Source: Karstenula rhodostoma CBS 690.94
Lineage: Eukaryota > Ascomycota > Dothideomycetes > Pleosporales > Didymosphaeriaceae
Assembly: GCA_010093485.1 (NCBI GenBank)
Contig: MU001507.1
Location: forward strand, 942,844-1,006,843
Length of the DNA: 64,000 bases
Direction: 5' to 3'
Below the pieces are notes generated by a model that was not told the DNA's origin, ran no database searches, and saw nothing but the letters and a program-made list of their open reading frames with translations. A program made the position numbers and the translations under genes. Every line of letters starts with the position of its first letter. The stretch's first letter is position 1. Positions 41,014-51,612 of the stretch are shown one piece after another.

Positions 41014-43260
41014 ATGACGGCAGTTGCTCCTCCTGTAAACTTCCAGAACAGATGGAGCGGGCCTAACGTCCCCAACGGAGCTGCCCCAATGAGCGACGAG
41101 TTTAGGATGTTCATGCCCCGGAAAAGTGCACAGCGCTCCAACTCGTCCTCATCGCTGTCGTCGCAGGCCTCGTCCACCTCCACCATCTCGACCGCCTCCT
41201 CTTCGCAGACGAACGGCGCGGCAGCTTCACCCGCCGCCGACGGCTCCACCTGGGCGGCGCGAAAGAAGGCGCCAAGAGGGCTATGGCCTGCCACAAAAAC
41301 AGAACCCGTCGCCGGCATCACAAACGCTCGTCCGCAATCTCTCACCTCCGCTGGCCAAGGCCCCTCAGCTGCCGCCGCCATGACACAGCTACACTCACCG
41401 GCGCCGCTGCCATCGCAGCACAACGGCACCGCCCAGTCGCAAACTAACGGCGGCCTGCGCACTACGATGCAAGAGGCACAAGCGATCCTGCATCTTATTC
41501 CCATGAACGGTACGTTTGAGCGAAAGACCATAACCGTGCCCTTCTTCCCAGACGTTCTCCGCATCGGCCGACAGACAAACAACAAGACCATACCCACGCC
41601 GCAGAACGGGTACTTCGACTCCAAGGTCCTGTCGCGCCAGCACGCAGAGATCTGGGCCGATCGCAACGGGAAGATATGGATTCGCGACGTAAAGTCGTCC
41701 AACGGCACTTTCGTCAATGGCCAGCGACTGTCTCAAGAGAATCGTGACTCGGACCCCCACGAGCTGCGCGAGCAAGACATGCTGGAACTAGGTATCGACA
41801 TCGTGAGCGAGGATCAGAAGACCATCGTCCACCACAAGGTCGCCGCCCGTGTCGAGCACGCTGGCATCTACTCCAACACCGGAAACAACATGGCAGACCT
41901 CAATTTTGGAGAGATGGACGGACAACAGCTGTCAAACATGGTGGGTCCCGGCGGTCAGCAGCAGATGGTGAATATGCGGGGTCGCACCCCGAGCCAGGGA
42001 TCTATTAACGGCCAGCGCCTACCAGGGCCTGCCGTCATGGGAAGCAACGTTGGTGCCATGCAGCATCCGCGGCACCCCAACTTCTGGCTCCAGCCAATTA
42101 CAATGGAGCAAGTTGTCAAGAAGCTGAACGTAAGTCATCACCTGCTACATGCATTGACCCATGTACTAACATATCGAAAGGCGGAAATCAAAGCTGCGCG
42201 ACAACAATCCCAGGACCTCCAACAGACGCATTCCTACATCAACGCTATCCTTTCCACGGATCCAAAGAAGGATCCAACCAAAAACTCGCCTATCAATTCT
42301 ACAAAGATCTCGCCCGTTAAAGATGCCAACCTCAAGGCGAGATTCTCCGACCCACCTGCACCCCCACCTCAGCAGCCCCTGCCCGAGAAGCCGGATGCCC
42401 CGTCGTTGAAGCGGACGGACACGGAGAAGTTGAAGACCACTGGATCGCCTGTGAGGTCCGATGCGCAGATGTCGACATTGAACGAAGCTCTACAAACTGC
42501 AAAGAGGGAGATAGAGTCTCAGAGCGTTCGACTTAGGGATCTTGAAGCTATGCTGTCGGAGGAGCGCCGTGCAAGGGAGGATGCTGAAGAGAGAGCCAAC
42601 CAGCTTGAACGTGAGCGGCTTTCCGCCGAATCAGAGTCGGCGAATGGAGACATCCACAAGGACGAGATCCAAGATGAGACAGTCGAGACCGAAACCGTTA
42701 TTGCTAACGGCTCCGCTTCGAGTCTTGCAGATGTCACCACGTCCCGTCTCCAGCAGCGACTCGATACGATGGTGTCCGAGATGAACGAAATGAAGTTGCA
42801 GATGGAGAAATATCGGCAGCGTGCCGAAACTGCAGAGGCTGATCGCAAGAGCCTGGCAGAGATGATTGAGAACATCCGTAACGACAACGCAAAGACGGCT
42901 AGCAAGGAGGCGAAGCGTCGTAGTCGCAGCCACAGCGGGTCTGCGCAGGAAGCTGTAGATGACCAGACGGAACGGTCCATGGATGCCGAGGACGCAGAAC
43001 AGGGCAAGATCACGATCATCAACGAGAGAGATGTAGATGGAGATGCCAACGACGCTCTTGCACCGACCGGCCAGAATGGCCTTCCAGCTGAGCACAAAGG
43101 CACGGCAGCGTCCAAGACATCACATGCTCTGGCAACACGGGTCAACCGAAACGACCTTGCCCTCCTCCATGGTGCCCCGGCAATCTCTATGCTTACAGTC
43201 GTCGCTCTGGGTGTAGCGGTCATGGCTTGGCTCAATGACTATCCAAAAGTCGACCGGTGA
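41014..43260 (+). CDS. tail-anchored FHA protein (SLMAP/PRO45/Far10 type)
   Basis: Likely STRIPAK-complex component that places the complex at nuclear envelope, ER or mitochondrial membranes, as for Sordaria PRO45 and animal SLMAP. Exons 41014-42129 and 42181-43260, 731 aa. The 51-bp intron is in frame and open but has GTAAGT, TACTAAC and AG signals. A Ser/Ala-rich N-terminus precedes an FHA domain (residues ~165-260) with RIGRQ, SRQHAEIW and SSNGTFVNG, the phosphothreonine-binding core. A central disordered region is followed by coiled coils (~480-640), and the last ~30 residues contain one hydrophobic segment (SMLTVVALGVAVMAWL), a C-terminal tail anchor. The preceding codon is GTG, so the ATG at 41014 is taken as start. 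Confidence 0.88.
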   Translation: MTAVAPPVNFQNRWSGPNVPNGAAPMSDEFRMFMPRKSAQRSNSSSSLSSQASSTSTISTASSSQTNGAAASPAADGSTWAARKKAPRGLWPATKTEPVAGITNARPQSLTSAGQGPSAAAAMTQLHSPAPLPSQHNGTAQSQTNGGLRTTMQEAQAILHLIPMNGTFERKTITVPFFPDVLRIGRQTNNKTIPTPQNGYFDSKVLSRQHAEIWADRNGKIWIRDVKSSNGTFVNGQRLSQENRDSDPHELREQDMLELGIDIVSEDQKTIVHHKVAARVEHAGIYSNTGNNMADLNFGEMDGQQLSNMVGPGGQQQMVNMRGRTPSQGSINGQRLPGPAVMGSNVGAMQHPRHPNFWLQPITMEQVVKKLNVSHHLLHALTHVLTYRKAEIKAARQQSQDLQQTHSYINAILSTDPKKDPTKNSPINSTKISPVKDANLKARFSDPPAPPPQQPLPEKPDAPSLKRTDTEKLKTTGSPVRSDAQMSTLNEALQTAKREIESQSVRLRDLEAMLSEERRAREDAEERANQLERERLSAESESANGDIHKDEIQDETVETETVIANGSASSLADVTTSRLQQRLDTMVSEMNEMKLQMEKYRQRAETAEADRKSLAEMIENIRNDNAKTASKEAKRRSRSHSGSAQEAVDDQTERSMDAEDAEQGKITIINERDVDGDANDALAPTGQNGLPAEHKGTAASKTSHALATRVNRNDLALLHGAPAISMLTVVALGVAVMAWLNDYPKVDR

Positions 43261-45250
43261 AGAGCTCTCTAGCTACAGTACTGCAAGAAGCATGCCGCGG
43301 CGTCGTGAAGGACGTTGGGAACGGCACAAGCTGCAAGCTTCGGCATAATAAACAACGACGTGCACTCCCTGGAGTGAGATAGGTTGGCCGGTGCCGACAG
43401 CGCTGTACTACAGAAAGACGTTGGCATTGAGGCCACGGCTACATCGGTCTGATCAGTCGCTCGCGTTGATCACATGCAACACCGACGCTGATGATCTATG
43501 TTGGACAGCCGGGACCAGAACGACGTTGCACGACACGAAATGGAGAACTGTCACCAAAGCGCAGAATCGCGGCGCAGCCTATCACGAACGCACACATGGT
43601 CGACATGACTCCACATCTACGAACCGAACTATACATACACTCATACAATCTGTTAGCGTTTTGTCCTCCCGTGCGCCGCTTCATTCTTTGCCGGCGCAAG
43701 ACAGCAGGCCACTGTACATGATCAACTTTTCCTTGCATTGCAGGCACTGGCGGCGTTTTCCTGGTGGACAAATTTGTCCAGGCGTACCACGGCTTGGAAT
43801 GATCATTTCGTTGGTTTGTGTTTTAGTTTCTTTTCTTGGGACGAGATGTATTCCTTGTACACTTTTGGATGATGCGCAACCTGAAGCTTGGCATCACTAC
43901 ACTCTTTGCGGCCGCATTCACAGCTGCATGGCTTTTCCTTTGTTGGGGCCATTCTATTTGGTGTTCGGGTCATCGACGAGAAAGAAGTAACAATTCGAGT
44001 TACACCCTGATCTTCTTCCGTGACTCTATGTTTGTCAATTACGCATTCCCTTAACTCGTCTTCACGAACCAGTTCCTTCCTGCAGAATAGCTAGTATTGG
44101 AGGGCTACAGTGTGGTGAGCAGTGGCACATGGCTTATTCAAGCACGCAATTGACGAGATGTATAGCTCTCGAAGGTCACGATGACCGGCATGTCGAAGAC
44201 CTCGCCGGTAACCACGCAGGTTGCCACTGACCACAATTGCCCACCAAGTATGCCGTGCAGCCCCTGGACATCCGATCCCCGCCCCTCTCGCTAGAGAAGG
44301 GTATCTTTTCATTACTTTAGCTACGACCTGCCGTCGCACTGGCAGGCTGCCTGGTGGATCAGCGGACTATGTTCCGTACGCCACAAATTACGAGACCTCA
44401 ACATCATCACGGCCACGGCCACGGAAAGAGCGAGAGTCCGAGCTAAGCTTTCTAATCGTTCCGTACTTGTGGGACCGCACGCCACACGCGATAATCCGGA
44501 CGCGAGGTATGATCAATGCGCACTGATTTTTGATGCAAGAGGTAGATCCGTGGGTTGGAGTCAGATATCTGACCGTGGGGGCGTGGGAGGCCACGCACTC
44601 CCGAATCAGGCATGCTTGAGGATAGGCAATATATCGTGGTAAACTCAGACTCTCCTTGTTCTGTTGCACGTAAATTTCGGAATGACTTTCGCAATTTGAT
44701 AAATTCGCAGATAAATTCGCAGATTCAAATGTCATAAAAAGATCAGCGAACAACTACCAGCGAAGCTCACGGAGTCTACCTCTCCGCAACAACACCAGAG
44801 ATCATCACAAGCGCTCCACACACATTTTTGCTGGTTATCTTTCCGTACATGGTTTTTCGCCTGAAACAAGACGGTACCTTATTTGAGACTGATTGACGAT
44901 ACCGCCCGCGTCCTAAGTCACGTGATTTCGAAGACTGTCAGATTCATGACAGGCACCACGACGCCCAGTCATGTTATGTACTACCAGCACTCCACATTTC
45001 CCATGCATTTAGACGAATCTGAGAGGTAACGAAAACGGACTTCGCTAAGTCCGTTCCGTCGCAGAGGCAGGCAGACACGGCAGACAGTGTTCGTCATGGA
45101 GCACAGCTCCCATACCTTGATATGGGTCGCTCCGTTTCCCCCTGCTTTTCTTTTCGCAACAGTCCTCGAGATCGAAGAAATCATCGACGGAGGAGATCCA
45201 GTGGTGACAACTTCAACGTGTGTACCCATTTCTGTCAGACGTTTTGAAAG
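43261..45250. other. 2.0-kb intergenic region, no gene recognised
   Basis: 3' UTR of the FHA gene and promoter of the MFS gene. A 199-codon plus-strand frame (43391-43990) and shorter ones on both strands show no domain, and I could not build exons from them. A 14-bp direct repeat (GATAAATTCGCA) occurs near 44700-44725. No RNA gene seen. Confidence 0.5.
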
Positions 45251-47082
45251 ATGTCGTATCTTATCAAACATTCGGCCGTTGGCACGCTCCTGCGGTTCGC
45301 TGCTTCGGGAAAGATATCGTATCGTAGAGGTGCAGCACCGAAGATCGTCTCGCCTGCGTCGACTTCGCTCAACTCTGCGACACCGCGACCTAGTGGTTCG
45401 AGGGAAGATGTTTCGAGCCACGAGAAAGAAGAGGCTGGTATCGCCGTGTCGAATCTTGTGGACTGGAGCGGCCCTGAGGACCCGAGTAACCCGCAAAACT
45501 GGCCTTTTCATCAGAAGCTCATCATCACTGCGGTACTCTGGTACGTATAGTCAACATGCTTGTGGAGAGCTTCGAACTGATTGTGCGTAGCTTTTGGACT
45601 TTCGCGTTGTACGTCGGTTCCTCCATCTACACTTCCAGCCAGCAACATGTCGTTGAGATCTTCGGCGTCACGCATGCTGAGGGTGCACTCGGCATCGCTC
45701 TGTACGTCCTGGTAAGTTTTCTCTCACCCTTGTAAACTGACCACACTGACCTTGCCACAAGGGATACGGTGCCGGGTCTCTCCTCTTCTCCCCACTCAGC
45801 GAAGTCCCAGCCGTAGGTCGCAATCCCTCCTACGCACTCTCCGGCTTCTTCTTCGTCATCCTTTGCATTCCCACGGCCCTGGTCAACAACTACCCCGGCC
45901 TCATGGTCCTCCGCTTCCTTCTCGGCTTCATGTGCGGTCCCTGCCTGGGCATCGTGGGCGCCTCCTTCGGCGACATGTGGTCCCCCGCTCCATTCTGCTA
46001 CGCCATTGCGCTGTGGTCCATGGCAGCCACCGCGGGTCCCGCCATGGGTCCCACGATCTCATCCTACGCCGTCGAGGCTATGGGCTGGCACTTCTCCAGC
46101 TGGGAGCTTCTCATGATCGCGGGACCTTTCTACATCCTGATGATCTTCTTCCTGCCCGAGACCAGCGCGCCCACCATCCTGTACTACGAGGCGAAGCGAC
46201 GACGCGAGGAAACAGGTAACTCAGCGTTGGTCAGCGAGGCCGAGCTGAAGCAGCGCGATCTCCACGTCGGCGCCCTGCTCTGGGACGCGTTGGTGAAGCC
46301 CTGGGTCTTGAACGTCAAAGACCCGGCTCTGGGCTTCACAACGCTCTACCTCGGTCTCGCCTACGGCATCTTCTACTCCTTCTTCGAGGTGCGTCGTCCC
46401 CTTCCCAACCCCCCAGACACAATCCCAAAGTAACTAACAACACCAACCACACACAGTCCCTCCCCATCGTCTTCCCCACCGACTTCGGCTTCAGCGCCAC
46501 CTCGACGGGGCTCGTCTTCCTCACCGTCCTCCCCGCCGGCACAATCGCCTTCGTGATCCAGTACTTCTACCTCAAGTACCGCGTCTTCCCCGCGCTGTTC
46601 TCGGGCCAGTTCGGCGAGCTCGAAAACCACCTGCTCCCGGGCGTCGTCGCGTCGCCGCTCATGCCGATTGGGCTGTTCATCTACGCGTGGACGGCCCGCG
46701 CCGAGGGCTCGCACTGGATGGCGCCTACGATTGGGTTCGGCCTGATCATCATCGGTAAGACCAGCGAGATAAAATGCGGATGTAATGGACGTGGCTAATC
46801 GTTGACAAACTAGGCGTCTACTTCATCTTCCAGTCCATCCTGCTGTACATCCCTAACATCTACCCGCGCTATGCGGCCTCCATCTTTGCAGCAAACAGCC
46901 TGGCCCGCAGTCTACTCGCCTTCGCCGCTATCCTGATTGCGCGGCCCATGTTTGAGAAGCTGGGCGTGGATGGTGGTGTGAGCTTCCTCGCCGGGCTGAT
47001 GGTGCTGTGTATGTTTGGCATCTGGGCCATCTACAAGTGGGGCAAAGTGCTGAGGCAGAGGAGTAAGTTTGCTGTTGCGTAG
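45251..47082 (+). CDS. MFS transporter, DHA1 family (polyamine/drug:H+ antiporter type)
   Basis: Five exons, 45251-45540, 45591-45711, 45762-46388, 46457-46754 and 46814-47082, give 534 aa. The cytosolic N-terminus ends with the DHA1 hallmark DWSGPEDPSNPQNWP before TM1. Later features are LRFLLGFMCGPCLGIVGASFGDMW (TM4-5, motif-C-like GPAMGP follows) and FLPETSAPTILYYEAKRRR before the central loop; about 12 membrane segments can be counted. Yeast relatives are Tpo and Flu1-like exporters of polyamines, weak acids or azoles in the plasma membrane. The actual substrate cannot be inferred. Intron signals are all GT-AG. Confidence 0.9.
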
Positions 47083-47419
47083 GCGGGTGGAATTCAAGCA
47101 TGGTCTGTGTATACTGCTAGTGTATTGCGAGGAAGTGGTCGGGCATTGGGAATCTGGGTACTGTTTGGCACGGGTATGGATTTGGTCAAAGGCGCATGGG
47201 AAACGGAAAGAACTGGATTATTGTCTGACTGTCTGACTGTAATAGACAAGGCGCTTGAGAGAATGCTATCCGTCGGTATCGTCAACAGGAGAGTTTTACC
47301 CAATGTCTGCTGCGGTGATACATTGCTTGGGTGACAGAAAATACTCAACACAGGCCGAAAATCGAAGAAACTCAACTAGGACGACAAAGTGCACCCATAA
47401 ACGCCCCCGCAATATTGAC
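47083..47419. other. convergent intergenic region
   Basis: 3' ends of the MFS gene and of the repeat-protein gene. Nothing else seen. Confidence 0.55.
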
Positions 47420-48766
47420 TCAAGGCTGATCCTGTTCAGGTCCATTCGCAGACCCTGTATCCGCACCATTCCATTTGCCAAGCATTCTCTCCATGTGAAT
47501 TTGCGTTTGCCTGAATTCACGGCCCACCCTTACTTGTTCGACCATGAAATCAACAAGTTCTTTCTTTAACTCTTCTAGCTTTTTGAGCATCCCCGCAGCC
47601 ATTTTGCTGTTGTGATCTCTTTCCACTCGACTAGCTTCTAGATTTGCGTGGAGTAGCTCCATGAAAACGCTGACGTCGGAAACCTCCACGAAGCTCGGAT
47701 GCGAACCGTTCTTGAGTGGCACAGAGTAGTACTGCATTGCCTCTTGGTCCAGGCACTACGTGAATCCATTCGCTTTCGCCGGGTCCCCGCTCTCGCGTGC
47801 CACGTTGTAATCAAGGGGGCTGAGCATCGGCGCGAGCGTATCCCTTGAAGAACTGGCCATGGTTCTGTGGCTCGAGTCCTGTCCAAGTGCTTTCTGCTTG
47901 CTCTCCTTTGGCTTCGCGGATCCTGCGGTCGTAACGCCTTGTGTATTCTCCACGGCTTCGCCCCATTGGTCGCAACTCGAGGGCCCGGTAGCGGTAGAGG
48001 CTTGCGAAGTATTTCTGGCTGCCTTCATTCTGCCTTTCTTCTGCATTGCTTTCGACTTCCTGAGCAATTCCTGGTTGCGTGTCCAGCGTTCCCAGCGAGC
48101 CGCGAACTCGCAAGTGGGAACATCGGTTGAGGGCTGGTCTACTGCCTTTTGTTTGCCCTTCTGCGTCGTCGTGTTGGACATTGAAGGGCCCGCGGCAGTA
48201 TTATCTCGTAAGGACTGTCTAGCTGGGTTCTGCTTGCCATTCTGCGTCGCCGTGTTGAACGTTGAGGGGCGTGCGGCAGTATTGTATCGTGAGGGCTGGT
48301 CTGCTGCCTTTTGTTTGCCCTTTTGCGTCGCCGTGTTGGACGTTGAGGGACCTGCGGCAGTATTGTCTCGTGAAGATTGTCCAGCTGGGTTCTGTTTGCT
48401 CTTCTGCGTCGCCGTGTTGGACGTTGAGGGGCCTGCGGCAGTATTGTATCGTGAGTATTGTCCAGCTGTCTTCTGCTTCGTCACATTCGACGTTGGAGTG
48501 ACTGCATCCAAAACAACTTTCGAGATTTCATATTGGTCGACGAAATTCATGAGCTGCTTGACATCAGGGTCATCACTGCCTTCCAATGTGGCAAGGAACT
48601 GATGGAACATCGCCGCCATTCTATGTTGGTAATCCGGTCGGTTCTCGTGGGCAGGCAAGTCGTCGAGGATCTCTTGGTCCAACGTACTCGTAGCATCTGG
48701 GGCCGCATTCCTCTCCGCGAGCTCCTTGGCCGCCCTCGCCGCCTTGCGTTTGTTACTGGCCGGCAT
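47420..48766 (-). CDS. tandem-repeat protein with in-frame TAG or unrecognised intron
   Basis: Not recognised. The frame from ATG 48766 codes 336 aa to a TAG at 47758-47756, and the same frame continues open for a further 112 codons to a stop ending at 47420. The downstream part looks coding: a coiled coil (KLEELKKELVDFMVEQVRVG) with sensible composition. Three readings are possible: a 336-aa protein with decayed downstream sequence; a nonsense change (CAG to TAG is a CpA to TpA transition); or a 72-bp in-frame intron, donor GTGGCA to acceptor AATGCAG, that removes the stop. The N-terminal ~100 residues are Ala/Lys-rich and helical, followed by four 27-aa repeats. No homologue comes to mind, so function is unknown. 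Confidence 0.6.
48137..48460 (-). repeat. four 81-bp coding tandem repeats in a dimeric pattern
   Basis: Four 27-aa units built on NTAAGPSTSNTATQKGKQ. Units 1 and 3 share SRYNTA...KQNPA, and units 2 and 4 share RDNTA...KGKQKA(A/V)D, so the array arose by duplication of a 162-bp dimer. Reading frame is kept throughout. Confidence 0.9.
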
Positions 48767-49794
48767 TTTGGCGAGCTACAGTGTCTGCTGGTGCTCAAAG
48801 TACTGTTCAGCGCGTTGCTGCGCGTGTGCGAGTTAGCAAATATCCTCGGTCCGTGTAACAGCGAATAACGAATGGATGGGAGTGTAGTAGCGATGTTCGG
48901 ATAACGAAAGTTGTGGTGGTGGAGAGAGCGGGAAGATACTGAGCGGCTCGTTGCCTAGGTGTATGTAAACAGAGTCGCCGCGTATATGGAAGGTGCGCTA
49001 GTGGAGGCTCGCTACTGGATGGAAGCAGAGCTTGGGTGAAGTGAAGACGAAGCAGGTGCTGGCGAAGGGCACTTTCCTGCCATCACAACGACCACACAGC
49101 GTGACATACTTACGTTATACATGCAAACACTGAGGATTCTATACATCTGGTGTGATTATCTTCGCGCAGCCGCCTGGGCGTCGAACCTCCTCACAGCCCG
49201 ATGTCTGACTAAAGTACTAAGACGAAGGTCTAAGGAAACCAGTCATGCATTACCCCCCCCTGGGGCAACGCGATATACTCATTCGTTTCACATAGTACTG
49301 TGCCCATGCGAGAGCGTTCCATTTTTGATATGAAGTGCTGATTAAGGCCTGTTGTCCGGATGTTTGTTCAAACCAGTCTGCACCCTCGAGTCAAGAGCGC
49401 TCTGAGCGAACCTATTAAATATTAAGGTGTGGCCAACATGTCACGAACCCTACCCGGTGGTCCGTGACTTCCTCTTCCCTTTTGTATTTGGAATTCGACG
49501 CAACAGATCGATCTCCTGGCGTATGCGGCCTGCATGGCGTATTACCAGTCTCGCATGGATGCCCGTGGCAAGCTCCTCTGGCCAAAAGGCGCAGAGATAG
49601 CTTCTGTTACACTCATCCGAATGGTACGACCCATCGGAGAGGCTTCAGGTCCGCGTAGCGGAGAGAACTAGCACTCGCTACAATACTCGGAACTTCTGTG
49701 TCGAACCGAAACGCATACTGTCGTGGAACACCACGATCTAAGTATGTGAATAGCAGAGAGTTTGCAACTTTGCACTTGCGTACAAGCATAAGGA
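48767..49794. other. intergenic, no gene recognised
   Basis: About 1 kb between the repeat-protein promoter and the 3' end of the GPI-type gene. A short C-run occurs near 49250. Frames lack domains. Confidence 0.55.
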
Positions 49795-50971
49795 CTACCC
49801 CGCGACAAGTCCAAGCCCAACGAGCCCCATGCCTGCGTATATCCACTGCCCTAGTTCTGCTCTTTGGTGTGCTCCCAATCCTTGACTTGGGGTTGTGGTA
49901 GCTGTTTTGTCAGCGCTCGTACCGTCGGCACTTGCCAGAAGAGCTGCGGTGGTGATGCTTGTTTCGAATCCCGTTACTGGCTTGGTAAGAGTAGCGGGCG
50001 CGTCCGTGATTGTCGCGGTTACTGCGGTACCGCTGGAGGAAACGGTGATTAATGTTTGTCCAGCGTCATCTGTAGTTATTGCAACATATGTCGCGGTCGC
50101 ACCATCTCCAAGCACGGATGACAAACCGGGCGTAAGCGTGAGAGTAACGGAACCCAAAGTTACCTGGCCTCCAGCAGTCATCGTGGGTACTGACTCGAGA
50201 AAGGACACGGATGGCCCTGGATCGGCTTCTGTCGCTTGTTGGAACTGCACATTTGTACTGGGTTGGGAGGGACCATTTGCGTGGCTCAGGTCGGTCTCAC
50301 TTGTGGTTGGAAGGTGGCTGTCGGTCGGTTTTGATTCGGTCTCGAGGGAAGACACGGGTATGCCTATGTGCGACACGATATCCATCAACAAAGGGTTTGG
50401 TGTCGATGTCGCTTGGGGTTGGCTGGGTGTAGGGCTGTCTCCGGGTGCTGGACTGTTCCCCGGTGTAGGATTCCCTCCAGGTGCTGGACTAGTCTCAGGG
50501 CGCTCGCCGGGTGTCGGACTGGCAGGCGTCTTGCTGGGTTCTAGGACACGTTCTTGGGTCATTGGGGCCAGCTCCGTGTGGATGTTCACCAGGCTTGGTG
50601 TGCTTGTAGTAACAGGCTCGATTCTGTTCACTGGAGTCGTCCGTATGCCTCCCTCGGGTTCTAGCACTACGGTCGACAAAGTCTCGAAACCTGTCACCGA
50701 CGTCTCAACGTGCACCAGGAGCTGGGTCGTGCATGCCGCTGGCGAGTCGCAATTGCTTGGCAGGGTTTTGGTGACTTGCTCGCCCCATCCGTCCACGGTG
50801 CTCTCTGGGTGAGGTCTTAACGGGGCGGCAGGGGGACGGGTGGTGGGTGCGATGGTGGTCGAATTTTGTGCTAGGCACGTCAGGCAGGCGCGCGTGGTGA
50901 ATGCACGTGAACTAACCAAGAACCGTATTCGCCAAAAGCACAAGCGTGAGCACGTCTGGCGGAAGCCTCAT
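49795..50971 (-). CDS. secreted Ser/Thr/Pro-rich GPI-type cell-surface protein
   Basis: Exons in coding order 50971-50917 and 50870-49795, 376 aa. Splicing the 46-bp intron (GTTAGT donor) joins a clear signal peptide, MRLPPDVLTLVLLANTVLA, to the mature QNSTTIAPTT. The body is mucin-like: Thr/Ser-rich, with a Pro-Gly repeat zone (PTPGNSPAPGDSPTPS). The C-terminal ~20 residues are hydrophobic (WIYAGMGLVGLGLVAG) with no basic tail, as in GPI-anchor signals. Heavy O-glycosylation and a cell-wall location are expected. No catalytic domain seen. It is head to head with the protease-like gene at 51613. Confidence 0.82.
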
Positions 50972-51612
50972 GATGGGCGGGCTCCTCTCGCAGCTTCGCG
51001 GAAGAGGAGGAGGAGGAGGGACGGGGCGACATCAGAGGCTATCGGTCGGTCCAGGCGTTCCCCAGGATGCACATGGGGTTTTGCGGATCAAGGACCCATT
51101 GTCCCCATGTTGCAGGAGATTTGACGGGGCTGGCCTGTGCAAGGCCCACCGGGTGGCTGATGGCCCAGTCGCACTCGGCTGTTCGCGCAAACCGTCTCAA
51201 CGGCGAAGGCCCCGGAGCGGCACAGCTGCCTCTCGACGCAGCGGTTGGAAAGGCCCTGCATGCATCGATATTTCTCCGACTCTTCTGCGTACGACGTGTC
51301 GTATTCGCTGTCGCTCCGGTGCCTCGCTGCTGCATGCCTCCATTTCTGCCGACTGCCACTGCCACGGACGCGCAACCCCGGCTCCTGGGCACGCTCCCGT
51401 CTCGAACACACCTACCCTTCGCGCACTAGCTCTCCAAGTGTCTCATGGGGCCAGCGGCTGAGGGCTCGGGGTGGAGGCGTTGTCTGCAAGGCAATCTACC
51501 GTGTCCACTGTCCATCCCACATATGATTCTTTTGGCCCCTGGTGCTGGGTGAACGGATCGCCTCCCGCGAAGCACCGCTCTCGCTCCTCTTCCTCTGCCG
51601 CCAGTCACCACC
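50972..51612. other. bidirectional promoter between two surface-protein genes
   Basis: 641 bp between divergent starts. C/T-rich stretches lie before the plus-strand start. Several overlapping frames have no domain. Confidence 0.6.

Noticed and set aside
40499..41717. Long minus-strand frames (up to 382 codons) around the FHA gene start
   Set aside because: GC-rich composition artefact overlapping the true FHA gene and its promoter; Ala/Arg/Gly-biased and without motifs.
43391..43990. 199-codon plus-strand frame after the FHA gene
   Set aside because: Opens with GTG, Arg/Thr/His-biased, no domain; most likely 3' UTR and spacer.
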